Positions 12,276-22,962 of a stretch of 64,000 nt of DNA are shown in pieces. This stretch comes from Omphalotus guepiniiformis. Taxonomy: Eukaryota > Basidiomycota > Agaricomycetes > Agaricales > Omphalotaceae. Position 1 is the first letter of the stretch, and every line of letters begins with the position of its first letter. Location: contig JAQOOI010000021.1 in NCBI GenBank assembly GCA_028554645.1, forward strand, positions 248,001 through 312,000. Direction: 5' to 3'. The translations under genes were made by a program, and so were the position numbers. The notes beneath the pieces were generated by a model. That model was not told where the DNA came from. It searched no databases and worked only from the letters and a program-made list of their open reading frames with translations.

Positions 12276-14046
12276 CACGGGGAGGAGCAGAGAGGGAGTT
12301 TGAGTGAACGAAGAAGATTGGAGAAACTGTACAAATATTTCTTCCAACATGCTATGACGTCGTATGTACCCATGATGCGATATATTTTTCTTTTTTATGT
12401 TCTTCCGTGTATACACTACCGCAGTGATAAACTTCACCGGTCCATCGGCATCAGTGTTTACGTTGAACGAAGAGACGAGACGACGTGCTCAATAGCCATC
12501 AATTGTCCTTGAAATTGTCAGCGTCGTCGGTACCGTAACGTTAGCCCTGTCCTCAACATACGATTCAGACTCGGAGAATTACCGCATTTCCAAAACATTC
12601 TACGATGTTCATTATGCCCACGCGTAGATTTGTCATCTCATGACGTTTTTATCAAGAGAATAACCCCAAATATCGATGAGAGCAGCGTTGAAGATGCGTG
12701 TTATAAAGGGTACGGATGGTGCATGTTTTCGAGGAGGTGGTTACGTGTCCATCAATTACCATATATGGGTAGACGCCCGTGCGCTTATATACTGCGCGCC
12801 GGCGCCTTTGGGTTTTGTTTTAGTTCACTCACACACAACTTCGCCATTATCGCCACTTACGCCCAACCTATTCTTCAAACTCGCACCCTTGAACCTACTT
12901 TCTTGCTACTTTCTTCGTACTTCCTACCCTGGGCCCCTTGCACGTCACCCACCAGGGGTCAATCGAAGATTCAAGAACTTCAAGGCCATGGGCCCATGCC
13001 TAGGCTGTGTGTAGACACTCGAACGTCTACAATACATACCCGTCTTCTTAATCAGAATATCTTCGTCATAGGGCGTATCTGTGTGGGATTACCAGCAAGC
13101 TAAACTTGATATATGTACATATGTATTAGATCCCTCCCATCTCGATCCCGCGATGCGACGCAGTGAGTGAGTTCGTTTCCTAATTCTACTGTCCTTCGTT
13201 TCTTCCCAACTTCCTATTGGGCAGACACGAGTCTGTCTTTGTCAAACCATTCTATATTCGTATCAAACCGGACGTCAGGAAGGGAAGGGAAGACGAAAAG
13301 GAGGGTGGATGATGGTACTATGACATACCTGGACTAGTAAAGCGAGTTGAAAGGTGTGCTTATCAACACTGCCAAGTTCCCAAAAGGCCTTGAGGAGGAC
13401 TAGGCATCGGTATATGAATCTTCCGCTGTCTATCGCTTTCGAAGGTTCTCCTTGAAACCGCCTGCGAGGGTGAGGGCGAGAGTGAGGTGGAGGTGAAGTA
13501 TGTCGTCAGTGTGGCGAGGTGAATGGTGGAAGATTGGTGGATGAGATGGAGGCGTGCCATGAAGGAGGCAGGTGGAGGCGGAGCCAAGAGGAGTATAAAT
13601 GCGTCACCGTTGACGACAGCGAAGTACCCATCCAGCACACTAAGATTATCATTCACATCTACGTTTCGAATCGATACCGGCCTACCCGTCAAAATGGTCC
13701 ATCCTGGGAGCGCGGGGCACTGACAAGTAGCAGTCTAGCGAGTGTAGACGAAGAAGCACCCATGACTTTACTGATGCTATGATGTCGGAGGTATACCTAC
13801 CCCCTTTTGAATACAATCTTGAAGTTGGACGAACAATGAGACAAAAGGAGTTCATAGATAGTGATTATCCGGGTCGTGCATATCATTTCTACATATGTAG
13901 GCTTACTGGTACCTCTTCGCTATTGACGGCTTTCCAGAGAATTTACAGACGTACCGAGAAATTCATTGGATCTTGACGCCCGTGCTTAATCCTCTGCCAC
14001 GTCACGCTAAGCGCTAAAACCCTAATAAGCTTTCACTTGAACAACC
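12276..14046. other. non-coding stretch between the Ser-rich gene and the MITE-bearing gene
   Basis: No supported gene. A minus-strand frame at 13363-13692 looks fairly protein-like (for example VSIRNVDVNDNLSVLDGYF) but starts with TTG and I could not connect it to an ATG exon. A plus-strand TATA-like 'cttatatactg' near 12785 is followed by pyrimidine-rich DNA and a very short frame at 12988. These may be untranslated exons or relics. Confidence 0.35.
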
Positions 14047-15762
14047 ATGGCTTCACCCTCCGAAATCCAACGGGAAAAGCTCGCTTATATGCCACCCCAA
14101 GACTGGAGGAAGTGGCATTCGGACCCAGATAAGGAGGCAGATATAGATTCAGGATCTGAACTCGACTATGTCACAGAGGAAGAAGAACAGAAGGCGTACA
14201 CAGCTCTGGCGACCTTTTTGTTTGCGACAAACATGAATCATTGTCATATCACTACAAACAGGGCAATGTTTCCCGCATGGGAAACTTGCCGCTATTGGCT
14301 TGGAAACAATATTTGTTTGGATCTTTACATATGACTTGTACAAATAAAGGTTTGTTGCGTGTGAAATAAAGGGTTTTGTGTGATCAATTCTAGTCGCCTT
14401 ACTTGAGGTTTGCCGGTGGCAAACCATCATTTCTTTCCTGTGACATTTATTAAAAATGTCGGCCGGGAAACTAAATGGGCAATCACCGGGCACTCACCGG
14501 GCAACTACCGGGCAATCATTGGGCAATCAACGGGCAACCCAGACTACCGTTGATTGCCCATTTAGTTTCCCGGCCGACATTTCTAATAAATGTCACGGGA
14601 GAAAGCGACAAAGTTGCCATGTATTTTGCACCCACTTTGTCACGTGGAAAACTCCCCAAATTGTCACTGAAAATTACCTCAAAAGGCCACAACTTTCACG
14701 TGTGAAAAACTTTTTAAATTTCTTTGAAAATGTACAAATCTAAATAAATAGTATTTCGAAGCAAATGGCAAGTATTTTCGCTTACGTGAAATATTGCCCT
14801 CCTTGTAGTCATATCACACTCGTGAAATTCCAAGATCTTATCATGGCACCGGTGGCGAATGCGTACATCCTCCTACCGAAATCTTCGCCAAAGAACATTG
14901 TAAGGGGGTCGTATTCCACTAGCCTGAGAAGATTGAATTATTCACTTGTAGCTTAGATACGTCTCGTTGCATTCGTACTTGGGACTCAAAATGTGTCTCT
15001 TCATCATCGTTTGTTTCTCATGCCGTGTATGTTCACGTCGTTTTTCCGTTTTCCGTGGTACTTTTTGCATGGCTTACTAAGTACCTCCTTTCCACAGTGC
15101 GTATCGATCTCCATTGGATATTATATCCCCAGCCCAAGATCTTCTTCCTCCCTTCAGAACAAGTCATACGTTTGCTTGTAAAGTATCTCCAGCAATTCCG
15201 ATTACAAATCGATGATGAAGAGGCATGGGAAAAACTACTCAAAGGTGAATTGCAAGGGTTTGAAGAACTGGTGCGTGCACGGTAGTCAACCATCTCCCTT
15301 CATTACTATGTCTTACTGTGACATCTATCCACACAGAAAGACGGCAACATTCACTCGTACAATCTCCTCTGTTCCCCTCATTTCTCCGACGAGTACCCAC
15401 TCGAGTCTGTGAAAGACGACAAGCATATGTCTTTTCAACGTCCGTACAAGGACCTACCTCCCATTCGTACCCACGTCAGTCCTTTCGCCATGTGTATCAA
15501 TGCACTTAGGGCACTGGAATTCCACGAAAGTCGTCAAGTATTACTCACCTCCTCTCGTGGGTCGGACCATCTGGACAAAATTAGGGATTGGACGGTGTGT
15601 GCACTCTTGGGTGTACATTTGAAAGAGGAACGACCGGAGGTCACGCCGCAGGATGTACAGAGTCGTGCGGATGCTTTTAGGGAGTTTGTTTATACGTTTG
15701 ATAGGCTGCAGGGTATATGGAATACCCGGAATTCAAACAAAAGCCACTGCACGTCGATGTGA
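14047..15762 (+). CDS. hypothetical protein with a MITE in or next to its first intron
   Basis: The start at ATG 14047 gives MASPSEIQREKLAYMPPQDW, a hydrophilic acidic N-terminus (EEEEQKA) and no signal peptide. Coding sequence resumes after the inserted element at about 14840 (SYHGTGGECVHPPTEIF...), joins by an intron (donor near 14898, acceptor 15098) to RIDLHWILYPQPKIFFLPSEQ, then by a second intron (15269-15339, phase 0) to KDGNIHSYNLLCSPHFSDEY and on to TGA at 15760-15762. A weak donor GTACAC near 14195 and acceptor 'ccaag' near 14839 would keep the frame, placing the element inside an intron of about 645 bp. If that splice is not used, the frame runs into the element and stops at 14334. 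No known family recognised. Confidence 0.55.
14225..14850. mobile_element. fold-back MITE with long nested inverted repeats
   Basis: Two nested inverted repeats are visible. The inner arms (about 14440-14485 and 14550-14596) are nearly perfect and include 'aaatgtcggccgggaaac'. The outer arms (about 14235-14290 and 14775-14825) are imperfect and share 'gggcaatgtttc' / 'gggcaatatttc' and the 'tcatatcactacaa' type end. No transposase is encoded. The centre is a short tandem array. Exact ends and target duplication could not be fixed by eye. Confidence 0.7.
14477..14540. repeat. 11-bp tandem repeat at the centre of the MITE
   Basis: Almost six head-to-tail units of the pattern gggcaatcacc (variants gggcactcacc, gggcaactacc, gggcaatcatt, gggcaatcaac, gggcaaccc). 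They form the loop side of the inner hairpin. Confidence 0.85.
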
Positions 15763-16835
15763 TGCAGCTCTTTCGATAGCTCTCCCTCCTAGTCCCAGAT
15801 TCTGTGTACTACTAACCATGCACCTCCAGATTTCATGTACAATACTTGACAGATTCAAAATGTACTGACTAACCAATGTATATTCCTCAAAGTTGTTCTG
15901 TTTTCGTTGACCTCTGGATATGATGATCGATGTGGCGCGAGTGAAGTTTCGGCGGCGTTCGCGGAGGATTACCCTCCTTTTCGGGCTCCGGACTAGTTCC
16001 CACGAAAGTCGGCGTTCAAATTCAAACTTCGGCCTTGCGCCACCAGTTTGCGGGTCAGACTCAACGTCGCTCTAGGTGCACCGTTCAAACGTTCAAGTCT
16101 GTGTGAAGCTTTCTAGATGGTTCTATACATTATGATAGCATGATACCGACATACCTTGATATGAAGCCTCCCGCTCACCTCCGTGCAGTGCGGACTTTCC
16201 TGTGAACTCGCACTGTCTCAAGTCTTGCATCTCATCTGACTGGGATGACGCCGCTCGTGTCAGTGCGGCGCCCAGCTAGCATCCTACATCAAGTTGCGAG
16301 CCCGCCCCATACAGGATGCTCTTCGGGAGTCCTGGCGGAGATATATAGGTAAGTAAGTCCCCGAAAACAATCAGGAGCAACTTGAACTTGTTGATGCGAC
16401 ACTGTCGAGCTGAGGTTGACCGTGACAATGATGATGCCCTCTACCGTAATGCAACCATCCTATTCGATTATAAGCCGAACACCAACGTGTGTGGCACTCA
16501 AAGTTAACTCGAAATACCTCCTAATACCTCTCGCTCCGTATGAAGAGAACAAGTCCAAGTCAGTGCTGTCTACCTGACTCCCTCTGGCATGCGGTGGGAA
16601 TGCATTCCCTTGTTCGCCCTAGGCGGAGAGGGATGAAACACATCTTCAGGCACTCATCCGACTAGCGTCTTTGAAAACCTGTCGTTTCAGGGCGGGGGGT
16701 TTTCAATAGTAGCGCGGAATGATGGAGAAATCCATTCTAGGGTACAGTGACATTGAGGTCCGATGGACACCTACATCTTGCCGGGTTAGTCAATATTTAG
16801 CAGATTGGTAAGTATTTTAAAACTACTCGCGTCGG
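15763..16835. other. intergenic region upstream of the first small secreted protein
   Basis: No gene is seen on either strand. Includes the 3' side of the MITE-bearing gene and the promoter of the gene at 16905. Confidence 0.5.
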
Positions 16836-16842
16836 TATAAAA
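16836..16842 (+). promoter_or_regulatory. TATA box (TATAAAA) of the first small secreted protein
   Basis: A perfect TATAAAA lies 63 bp before the ATG. The paralogue at 18596 has TATAAAAA at a comparable distance (57 bp). Confidence 0.65.
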
Positions 16843-16904
16843 TGCTCAAGGATTGAGGCGACGAAACTCCCAACTTCCGAGTCGTCGCAAAGTTACTACT
16901 GAGA

Positions 16905-17385
16905 ATGTACAAGTCAATCACAGGCCTCTTCCTCTTCGTGCTCGTTCAAAGTCTGGCGAGTACCTCTTCGGTTCAAGCTGTACCTCAGGCATCTATCAAC
17001 GTTAAGTGTACGTTTTTGTGCAGCAGTTGTCTCTACCTTAAAGTTCTTTTTGGCTGACTATGTGCATGAACAGGTGGTATTTCTGGTGTAAGTAAAAAAG
17101 GATCCTTGCCCCCGCTACTCGATTGACCTTGTTTCCTACTTACGAATTACAGGAACCTGCATGTATGCAAGTTTCAGTATCATATTTGACCTATAGCTGA
17201 TCTCTCTTTTCCTAGGCCCGGTTGGATATGTATGCTGTGGGCCGTTCTTTGTTGGAATTGGATCAAATGACACTGCGACCGGAACGTAAGCGTAACTTTC
17301 CTCAAAAACTTTTGTGCACTTTGATCAAGACTGGCATTGTCTCCTTTGTAGCTGCTACTTGAAGGGACGTCCTTGTCCTTTGTAA
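16905..17385 (+). CDS. small secreted cysteine-rich protein 1, cystine-knot-like framework
   Basis: Five exons (16905-17007, 17074-17087, 17153-17162, 17216-17285, 17352-17385) give 231 nt, i.e. 76 residues. Residues 1-26 form a signal peptide (MYKSITGLFLFVLVQSLAST...VQA). The mature part has six cysteines spaced C-x8-C-x5-CC-x16-C-x6-C, the order seen in inhibitor-cystine-knot peptides, with CGGISGEPACPVGYVCC as its first half. Exon 3 is only 10 nt and ends with the T of the second Cys codon. Likely an extracellular, protease-resistant mini-protein; its target (enzyme inhibitor, effector or antimicrobial) cannot be inferred from sequence. Confidence 0.8.
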
Positions 17386-18531
17386 TGTGGAAGTGAAAGC
17401 ACCGGTGGGTGACGGGCACTCGAATTCTTGGTAGTTAATATCGATCGCACGTTTATGCATATGTTTTGAGTAATGTAATCTGTTCTATGAAATGTGTTTT
17501 CGTCGAAGAGGAAAACGAGAAGCTTGTAATCATCACGAGGACTCAGGAGCACCTATATTTTTGTGGTGGAACGTGCGGTGACCACCTACGATCACAGTGC
17601 GGACTTCGGATACGAATGAGTATCCGGACGACGGTGAACTGAGAGTCAGCACAGCGCTCAAAGGACTCGTAGATTGGGAAGTAGTACACACACGCTCCCC
17701 ATCTCACAGGTTGAAACAAACATGTAATGATACCGCCGTTCCCGCCTGCCACTATGTCACAGTCAAAATCAATGTAATGACATATTACCTCTGCTCCGTT
17801 TCTTCATTATGATGATTCACGGGCAGTGCCTGACCGCCGATGGAAGCTGCTCAATAGATATGCATGGAGACTCCGTATATCAAGGACGTGAACTTAGGCA
17901 CATATTCAAGTTACCCTGTATTCATGTACGTGTAAGTAAGTACTATGTACCGTCTATGTCAATATGTAGTTCCCGTTCTTTTGAATCGGATGCGTTTCAA
18001 CCTGAACATCTACAGTATGACCCGGGCCGTTCGAGTTAGGTCTGAATTGAATGATACATTGCACAGATTTCTGTCAGTCAAGTGCATGGACTCGGACGAA
18101 CGTTTCCGAAAGACAGGGTATCTTTCAAAGAGCTTAGTACGTTCAATACACAACTCATCTTCAGTTGAGGTGGCGTTGTCGGAATGTAGCCGGCTCCGAA
18201 TCGAGTTTACAATTCATAGCGGGATGAAATCATTGAAACAAACTGTGTATTTCATTTACTTTGGATATACTTGAATATGTACAACCCCGAACGGTGGTGA
18301 GTTATTGACCGACGGTAGCTCTATTATTAGTTGTGATCTCCGCTTAGGTATGACAGAACAGACACTGCGCAGCCTTCTCAGTTGTATAGTAAGTATCGTA
18401 TGTATGTACTTACTGAAAAGGCCTAGTACGTATTCAATGCTACATCGACCGCCTGGCCGATGAAGGTGGACTTGACGTGTCTATGAGTCTCCATTCACAT
18501 GTTTGTATCTCCATATCGCTCTGAGGTCTGG
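17386..18531. other. intergenic region between the two small secreted protein genes
   Basis: No further copy of the secreted-protein family or other gene is seen. Several short frames are open but lack splice or domain support. Confidence 0.45.
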
Positions 18532-18539
18532 TATAAAAA
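18532..18539 (+). promoter_or_regulatory. TATA box (TATAAAAA) of the second small secreted protein
   Basis: Lies 57 bp before ATG 18596, matching the arrangement of the paralogue upstream. Confidence 0.65.
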
Positions 18540-18595
18540 CACTCTTGTTCGGTTGAACACAATACAGGTCTCAATCAGACTTTCATTCAGAAACG

Positions 18596-19070
18596 ATGTA
18601 CAAGTTCTTCTCTGCTATTCTTCTCGTTGCGCTCGTGCAAGCCTTTGCCAGCGTTCCTACCGCACAGGCTCAGGCTGTATCCTGTAAGTACTACTACACC
18701 TATTTGTCGAGAATTCGACCTCAATGCCCCGCGCATCTTCTGACGACATATGTGTCTTTGTGCAGGCACCGGACCAAGCGATAAAAGCGTAAGTCCCCAT
18801 TCCTCCGGATATGTATGAACATCAAGTTGAACGTGCATCGTGATAACCCTTGCGTGCTTAGTGTAAGTAAACTTCATACTTGACACCTTGCGCCAGCTGG
18901 AAACTGACGCGTACATCAAGGTCCGTCCGGCGACCTTTGTTGCCACAATTCAGGAGACTGGTTGTAAGCACATTCTCTTGAGAATCTATTCGTGTTTAGC
19001 AATGACAATAATACCCAACCATCTCCCCTACAGGTGCCAGCCCTCTCAGCTCTTCTGCCTTGCTGATTAA
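18596..19070 (+). CDS. small secreted cysteine-rich protein 2, with a putative 1-nt exon
   Basis: Proposed exons: 18596-18683, 18766-18788, the single base T at 18862, 18921-18963 and 19034-19070; together 192 nt, 63 residues, ending TAA. The signal peptide MYKFFSAILLVALVQAFAS is clearly paralogous to that of the gene at 16905. With the one-base exon the mature protein has six cysteines spaced C-x7-C-x6-CC-x7-C-x6-C, the same framework as the paralogue, ending CQPSQLFCLAD. Both flanking introns (73 and 58 nt) start GTAAGT, and the second has CTGAC 13 nt before its AG. Without the T the frame shifts and all but two cysteines are lost. Exon usage needs RNA evidence. Confidence 0.7.
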
Positions 19071-20919
19071 GCACTGGAAGGAGAATTACGCACAGGAGTA
19101 GTGATGCATATGATATAATATAATCTGTAAAGTTTGAGGAAGCCTTTCCTGTCGATGTTGAACGCGAGTGACTCTATTAAGGATGCAGTGAGAGGCGGGA
19201 CGCGTCGACGCGTCTACCCTCACATGATAATACCTTCCTTTTCTGTACTTCTTTTCCCACGAAAGTTCAGCGCTAAGTATCAGGCGCTTGTTCTGGCACC
19301 ACTCTTCTGCACCACCCACCTTGAACGTCTACACGCTCGCTTCTACTCTACCAATGCAAAAGTTTGCTAGAATAACCTTCGACGGTGGAAGTTATGGTGG
19401 ATACGCTCATATTGCAGAAGGCCCAAATCCTCTCTCGTAAATCATCTCGATTCGTAGGCCGAGACATTTGAACGACGACATATGTAACAACGACACGCCG
19501 CCCGGAAGAGCGCATACATGATGGAGGGAAGTATAGATTTACTTCGGCGAGAAGGAATAAACGGCAGCACGGGCGTACAGACTATATGGCAAGTTGGATA
19601 CGTTCGATAATCTCTGCGCTTATGATGTTCATCTTCCCATTCGCAGGGAGTAGTCTCCGTGAAACTGGAAGTCAAGAGTTATCGTCTCCTCGCCAAATAT
19701 ATGCTTTGGATTATCTTCATTTGAGGTGATATCGTCCTGCTGCCCAATCAACGACTCTTCATTGGATGGAGCGCCCCATTGGTTTTGCGGCCAGTGCGAA
19801 CCTTCCAAACCCAACCATGGATGTAGTCGACTTCCGGAAGCTTTTTTCGTTGTATACATCCCGAGAGTAATGTGTGCGTCCGCTACGCATGTGGTTGTGG
19901 GTGATGTGGGTGATTATTCGACGACTCGAAGTGCTATTCAGGAGAATGATCACGAAGATGGTTCACCCCTGGTTACCGCTACTAGTATGTGTATGGAACA
20001 TTTCCCACTATAAACAATGACTATATGCGCCCCAGGGAGATGAAACCAACGCAGGCATGAACGTTCTCGGGGTGGCCAATATAAACTGATTCAAATGGGT
20101 ACATATCGAAGTACGTATATCGCTTCTCTGGTCTCGGGATCAGCAACCCTAGCGCTGAAATCCAGACACAGGTTTCAAGTATCAGCTAGTATCAGGCGCG
20201 CAAGGATAGATTCTTAGAATTGAAGAATCAGAAACTCTCACCCTCTACCGACTTCCGCGTTGCCTCTGCCAGTAGCTGAAACAATCGTACTTGGTTTTGT
20301 AATTATCCTGCATGGGGTCATGGCGTGGGTTGTTCAGATTGATTTTCATAGGCGGCTAATCACTAATGTCAGTGAAATTAGGCTGTGATGTAAACACATA
20401 CTCGAGTGTATGTAATGTCCGGCTTCATGGATAGCTTCGCTAATCAGTGGCATTACTACCTGCTGGTCAGTCGTTCACTGGCACTTCGTAGTGAGACTTA
20501 TGATTCCGATTCTGATTCTGAAGAGCAGAAGTGGGAGGAAACACCAGCGATCGTTCGTTCGAAGGACGGTTTAGCATGTTCCAGAACAAGGAAGCGTCAA
20601 TTGGCTTATTTATTTGCCGACTCCGAGACAGAACGTACCCAAGGGGCCTAGCTTCCAACGCCCATTCCGAAAACTTATATGGCGGCGGTTTCATCGTTCG
20701 ATAATCCAGGAATTATATGAATGGCTAGGCTAACAATTATTGTAACGTAAGCTCGTGATAACGATAACTCATTCATTCTTTGGCTCATATATAACTTCTC
20801 GATTTTCAAGGAGTATGAATGCGCTTTCAACGTACCCTCCCAGTCCACTCATACTACCACATTGCTAGACTCTTCCCCTGAGCCTCTGACCCTCCGAGCC
20901 TCCCGATTCCATTCGAGTC
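19071..20919. other. intergenic region
   Basis: No gene that I can support. An 81-codon plus-strand frame at 20406-20651 and a minus-strand frame at 19629-19859 are open but show no family features. Confidence 0.4.
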
Positions 20920-22337
20920 ATGTCTATTTCTGAAGTCGATGTAGTGTTTCTGGATCAAATGTTGGCGATACTGGTAGTGGAAGCGACATTCTATGGTGAG
21001 TCTCCCCGATCGTCGTATTCCCCCCTTCTTCTGATGAAAACATCTTCGGACTTCAAGGGTTATATACCACAACCGTGATAATGTCCACCTACATCCTTCT
21101 GTACGTCATCCAATTCTCCTAGTATCACTGAGGCTGAACCGTTTCCAGTGACAAGGGTGTCCGGAAATCAAAAGCGCGCGCAACACTTTTCCTCGTCACT
21201 ATAATAATGTTCACGCTCGCAACTGCGCATCTAATACTCCACGTGCTAAGTTACAAAATACAGTTTCCGATCTTGGACCTCGCGATAAACCCACCGGGGG
21301 TGGTACAGCTTTTTAACCGGATGTTTGTCGCTCAATCGCTTATGAGGCGTTCTAGTGTGAGTAGATTCTAACCCTTGTTCTTCTTGACTTTATGGGATTG
21401 TTGACGATTTCGTTGATAATCTAGTACTTTCTGAGTGATATCATCGTCGTATGGAGGACATGGTGTATATGGCATGATCGTCTCGGAGTGAAGGTATACC
21501 TCGGACTTTGTATCTTGGCTACGTTCGGTACGCATCCTCGTCCTCATCCCACATTCCCATTCATTCATTCAAATTCAATCATCGAATCTAGTAACAACCA
21601 TAATAACCGGCGTATTCAACTGGTTTCAACAGTTCAACGGAACGTACTACTCAACACTCGAGAAGAACATGCTAGGAACATTTTGTCTCCTCATTACAAA
21701 CCTCAGTACTACCGTTCTATGCGGGTATAAAGTCTGGTAAGAGTGTGGGTTTTGGTGTGGACTGAGTACTGCTTAGTCTATGAGAAGTAATTGGGGGCTT
21801 ACGTTGTGAAGGGAATATAGACAGTTCATGAAGGGTCTGAAAGGGAATATTCAGAGCAAGGTCGGGAATGTCTTGTTGATACTCGTCGAGTCTGGTGCTT
21901 TGTATTGTGCTTATTGGGTATGACCCTTTTATTTTGTGTAATAGCTGAGGGCAGGGTTCCCGCCCCGCCCCGCCCCTGACATATTGTGGTATGATCTATA
22001 GATTCTACTACTCCTAGGCGACTTTGGCCTTTTTGCCACGTTTGGCTTTGAATGGACCCAACCTCACTTCTCCGTACGTTATTTCTCAAATTTCCTTTCC
22101 TGTACCGAATTACTTATATAATTGACGTGTTATTTCTAGGGACTTTATGTGTCAGCTATCATCCTTGTCGTCTCTTTCCAGAAATCTTCTTCAGATACGT
22201 TATTCTCTCAACCTATTAGTAGTTTTACCGCTACTGCCAATGGATCTCAGAGTTTACCTGCTGGCTCAATTCGATTTGCGATGACGACTAGGTCAACGAG
22301 AAGTTGTACCAGTAGTGCAAGCTGCGAGGAGGTTTGA
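20920..22337 (+). CDS. multi-pass (7-TM-like) membrane protein of a basidiomycete-expanded family
   Basis: Starts at ATG 20920 (MSISEVDVVFLDQMLAILVV) and is assembled from about seven exons to TGA 22335-22337. Hydrophobic segments alternate with short loops: LYTTTVIMSTYILL, ATLFLVTIIMFTLATAHL, YFLSDIIVVWRTWCIW, VTTIITGVFNWF, FCLLITNLSTTVLCGYKVW, VLLILVESGALYCAYW and GLYVSAIILVV. The 'DIIVVWRTW' and 'LVESGALYCAYW' signatures are those of a large mushroom family of integral membrane proteins of unknown function; the gene at 43044 belongs to the same broad group. The tail after the last helix is Ser/Thr-rich and likely cytosolic. A sensor or receptor role is often assumed for the family but is not shown here. 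Confidence 0.75.
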
Positions 22338-22962
22338 ATGATGTGGACAGTAGCAGGAAAGGGGTTGCACATAAAACTCTGTGGGTAAATGGTAACTTAG
22401 ATGCACCAGTCGTGTATATTTTTTATATGTAACTTAAAAAGCTTTACGCTATCAACTTCAAGACTCGCTTTCAACAAGGATCAGGATCCCACACGTAACA
22501 CACTCATGGAACACCTGAACGTTGAACCATTGCAGTTTTACGCTTCCCCGCTCCTCGCTTCATCTCCGAGGCCTCGCGGCATTTTCCGAATGAGCCTAGA
22601 GTCGTCTTCTGACTTTATTTTTGCAGTCAACCGACTCAACGCAATCGCATCCTGTGTCCACAGCATGCACCGATCGATCGACCATCCGTATTCCAACCAT
22701 CTAACAGCACAAGCTACGCATGGAATCCGGGCTACGAACACGTTTTTCTAATTCACTTTTGGGCGGCTTGATGAGGGTGAGTGGGTTACACGAGTTCTAG
22801 TTGTATAATAATCGTTGCTGTTCGAGAACTAGCGGTCGTTGAACCTATCGTTCTTGACTCTTTGCGGTCTTTTGCTCTGGGAGCAGAACTCTCCATCTTG
22901 AGCCTACATAACATAGGGTGTGGGTTGGCGAAAACATACGACGACGACGACGACGACTATTC
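22338..22962. other. intergenic region upstream of the GTPase gene
   Basis: No gene seen. A CGACGA trinucleotide run lies just before the GTPase start (22939-22957). Confidence 0.5.

Noticed and set aside
12630..13103. 157-codon plus-strand frame
   Set aside because: No domain, unusual composition, and competing frames of similar length; no splice support.
13363..13692. Minus-strand 109-codon frame
   Set aside because: Protein-like in part but begins with TTG, has a stop close upstream, and I could not join it to an ATG exon in phase.
14477..14540. Short regularly spaced repeats that could suggest a CRISPR array
   Set aside because: Units are 11 bp, contiguous without spacers, and lie inside a MITE of a eukaryotic genome.
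18888..19070. Alternative frame through the last exons of secreted protein 2 (LETDAYIKVRPATF...)
   Set aside because: As a main product it would lose the cysteine framework shared with the paralogue; kept only as a possible alternative isoform.
22918..22962. N-terminal extension of the GTPase protein with an Arg run
   Set aside because: It begins with GTG and comes from a CGA repeat; the first ATG in frame is 22963.
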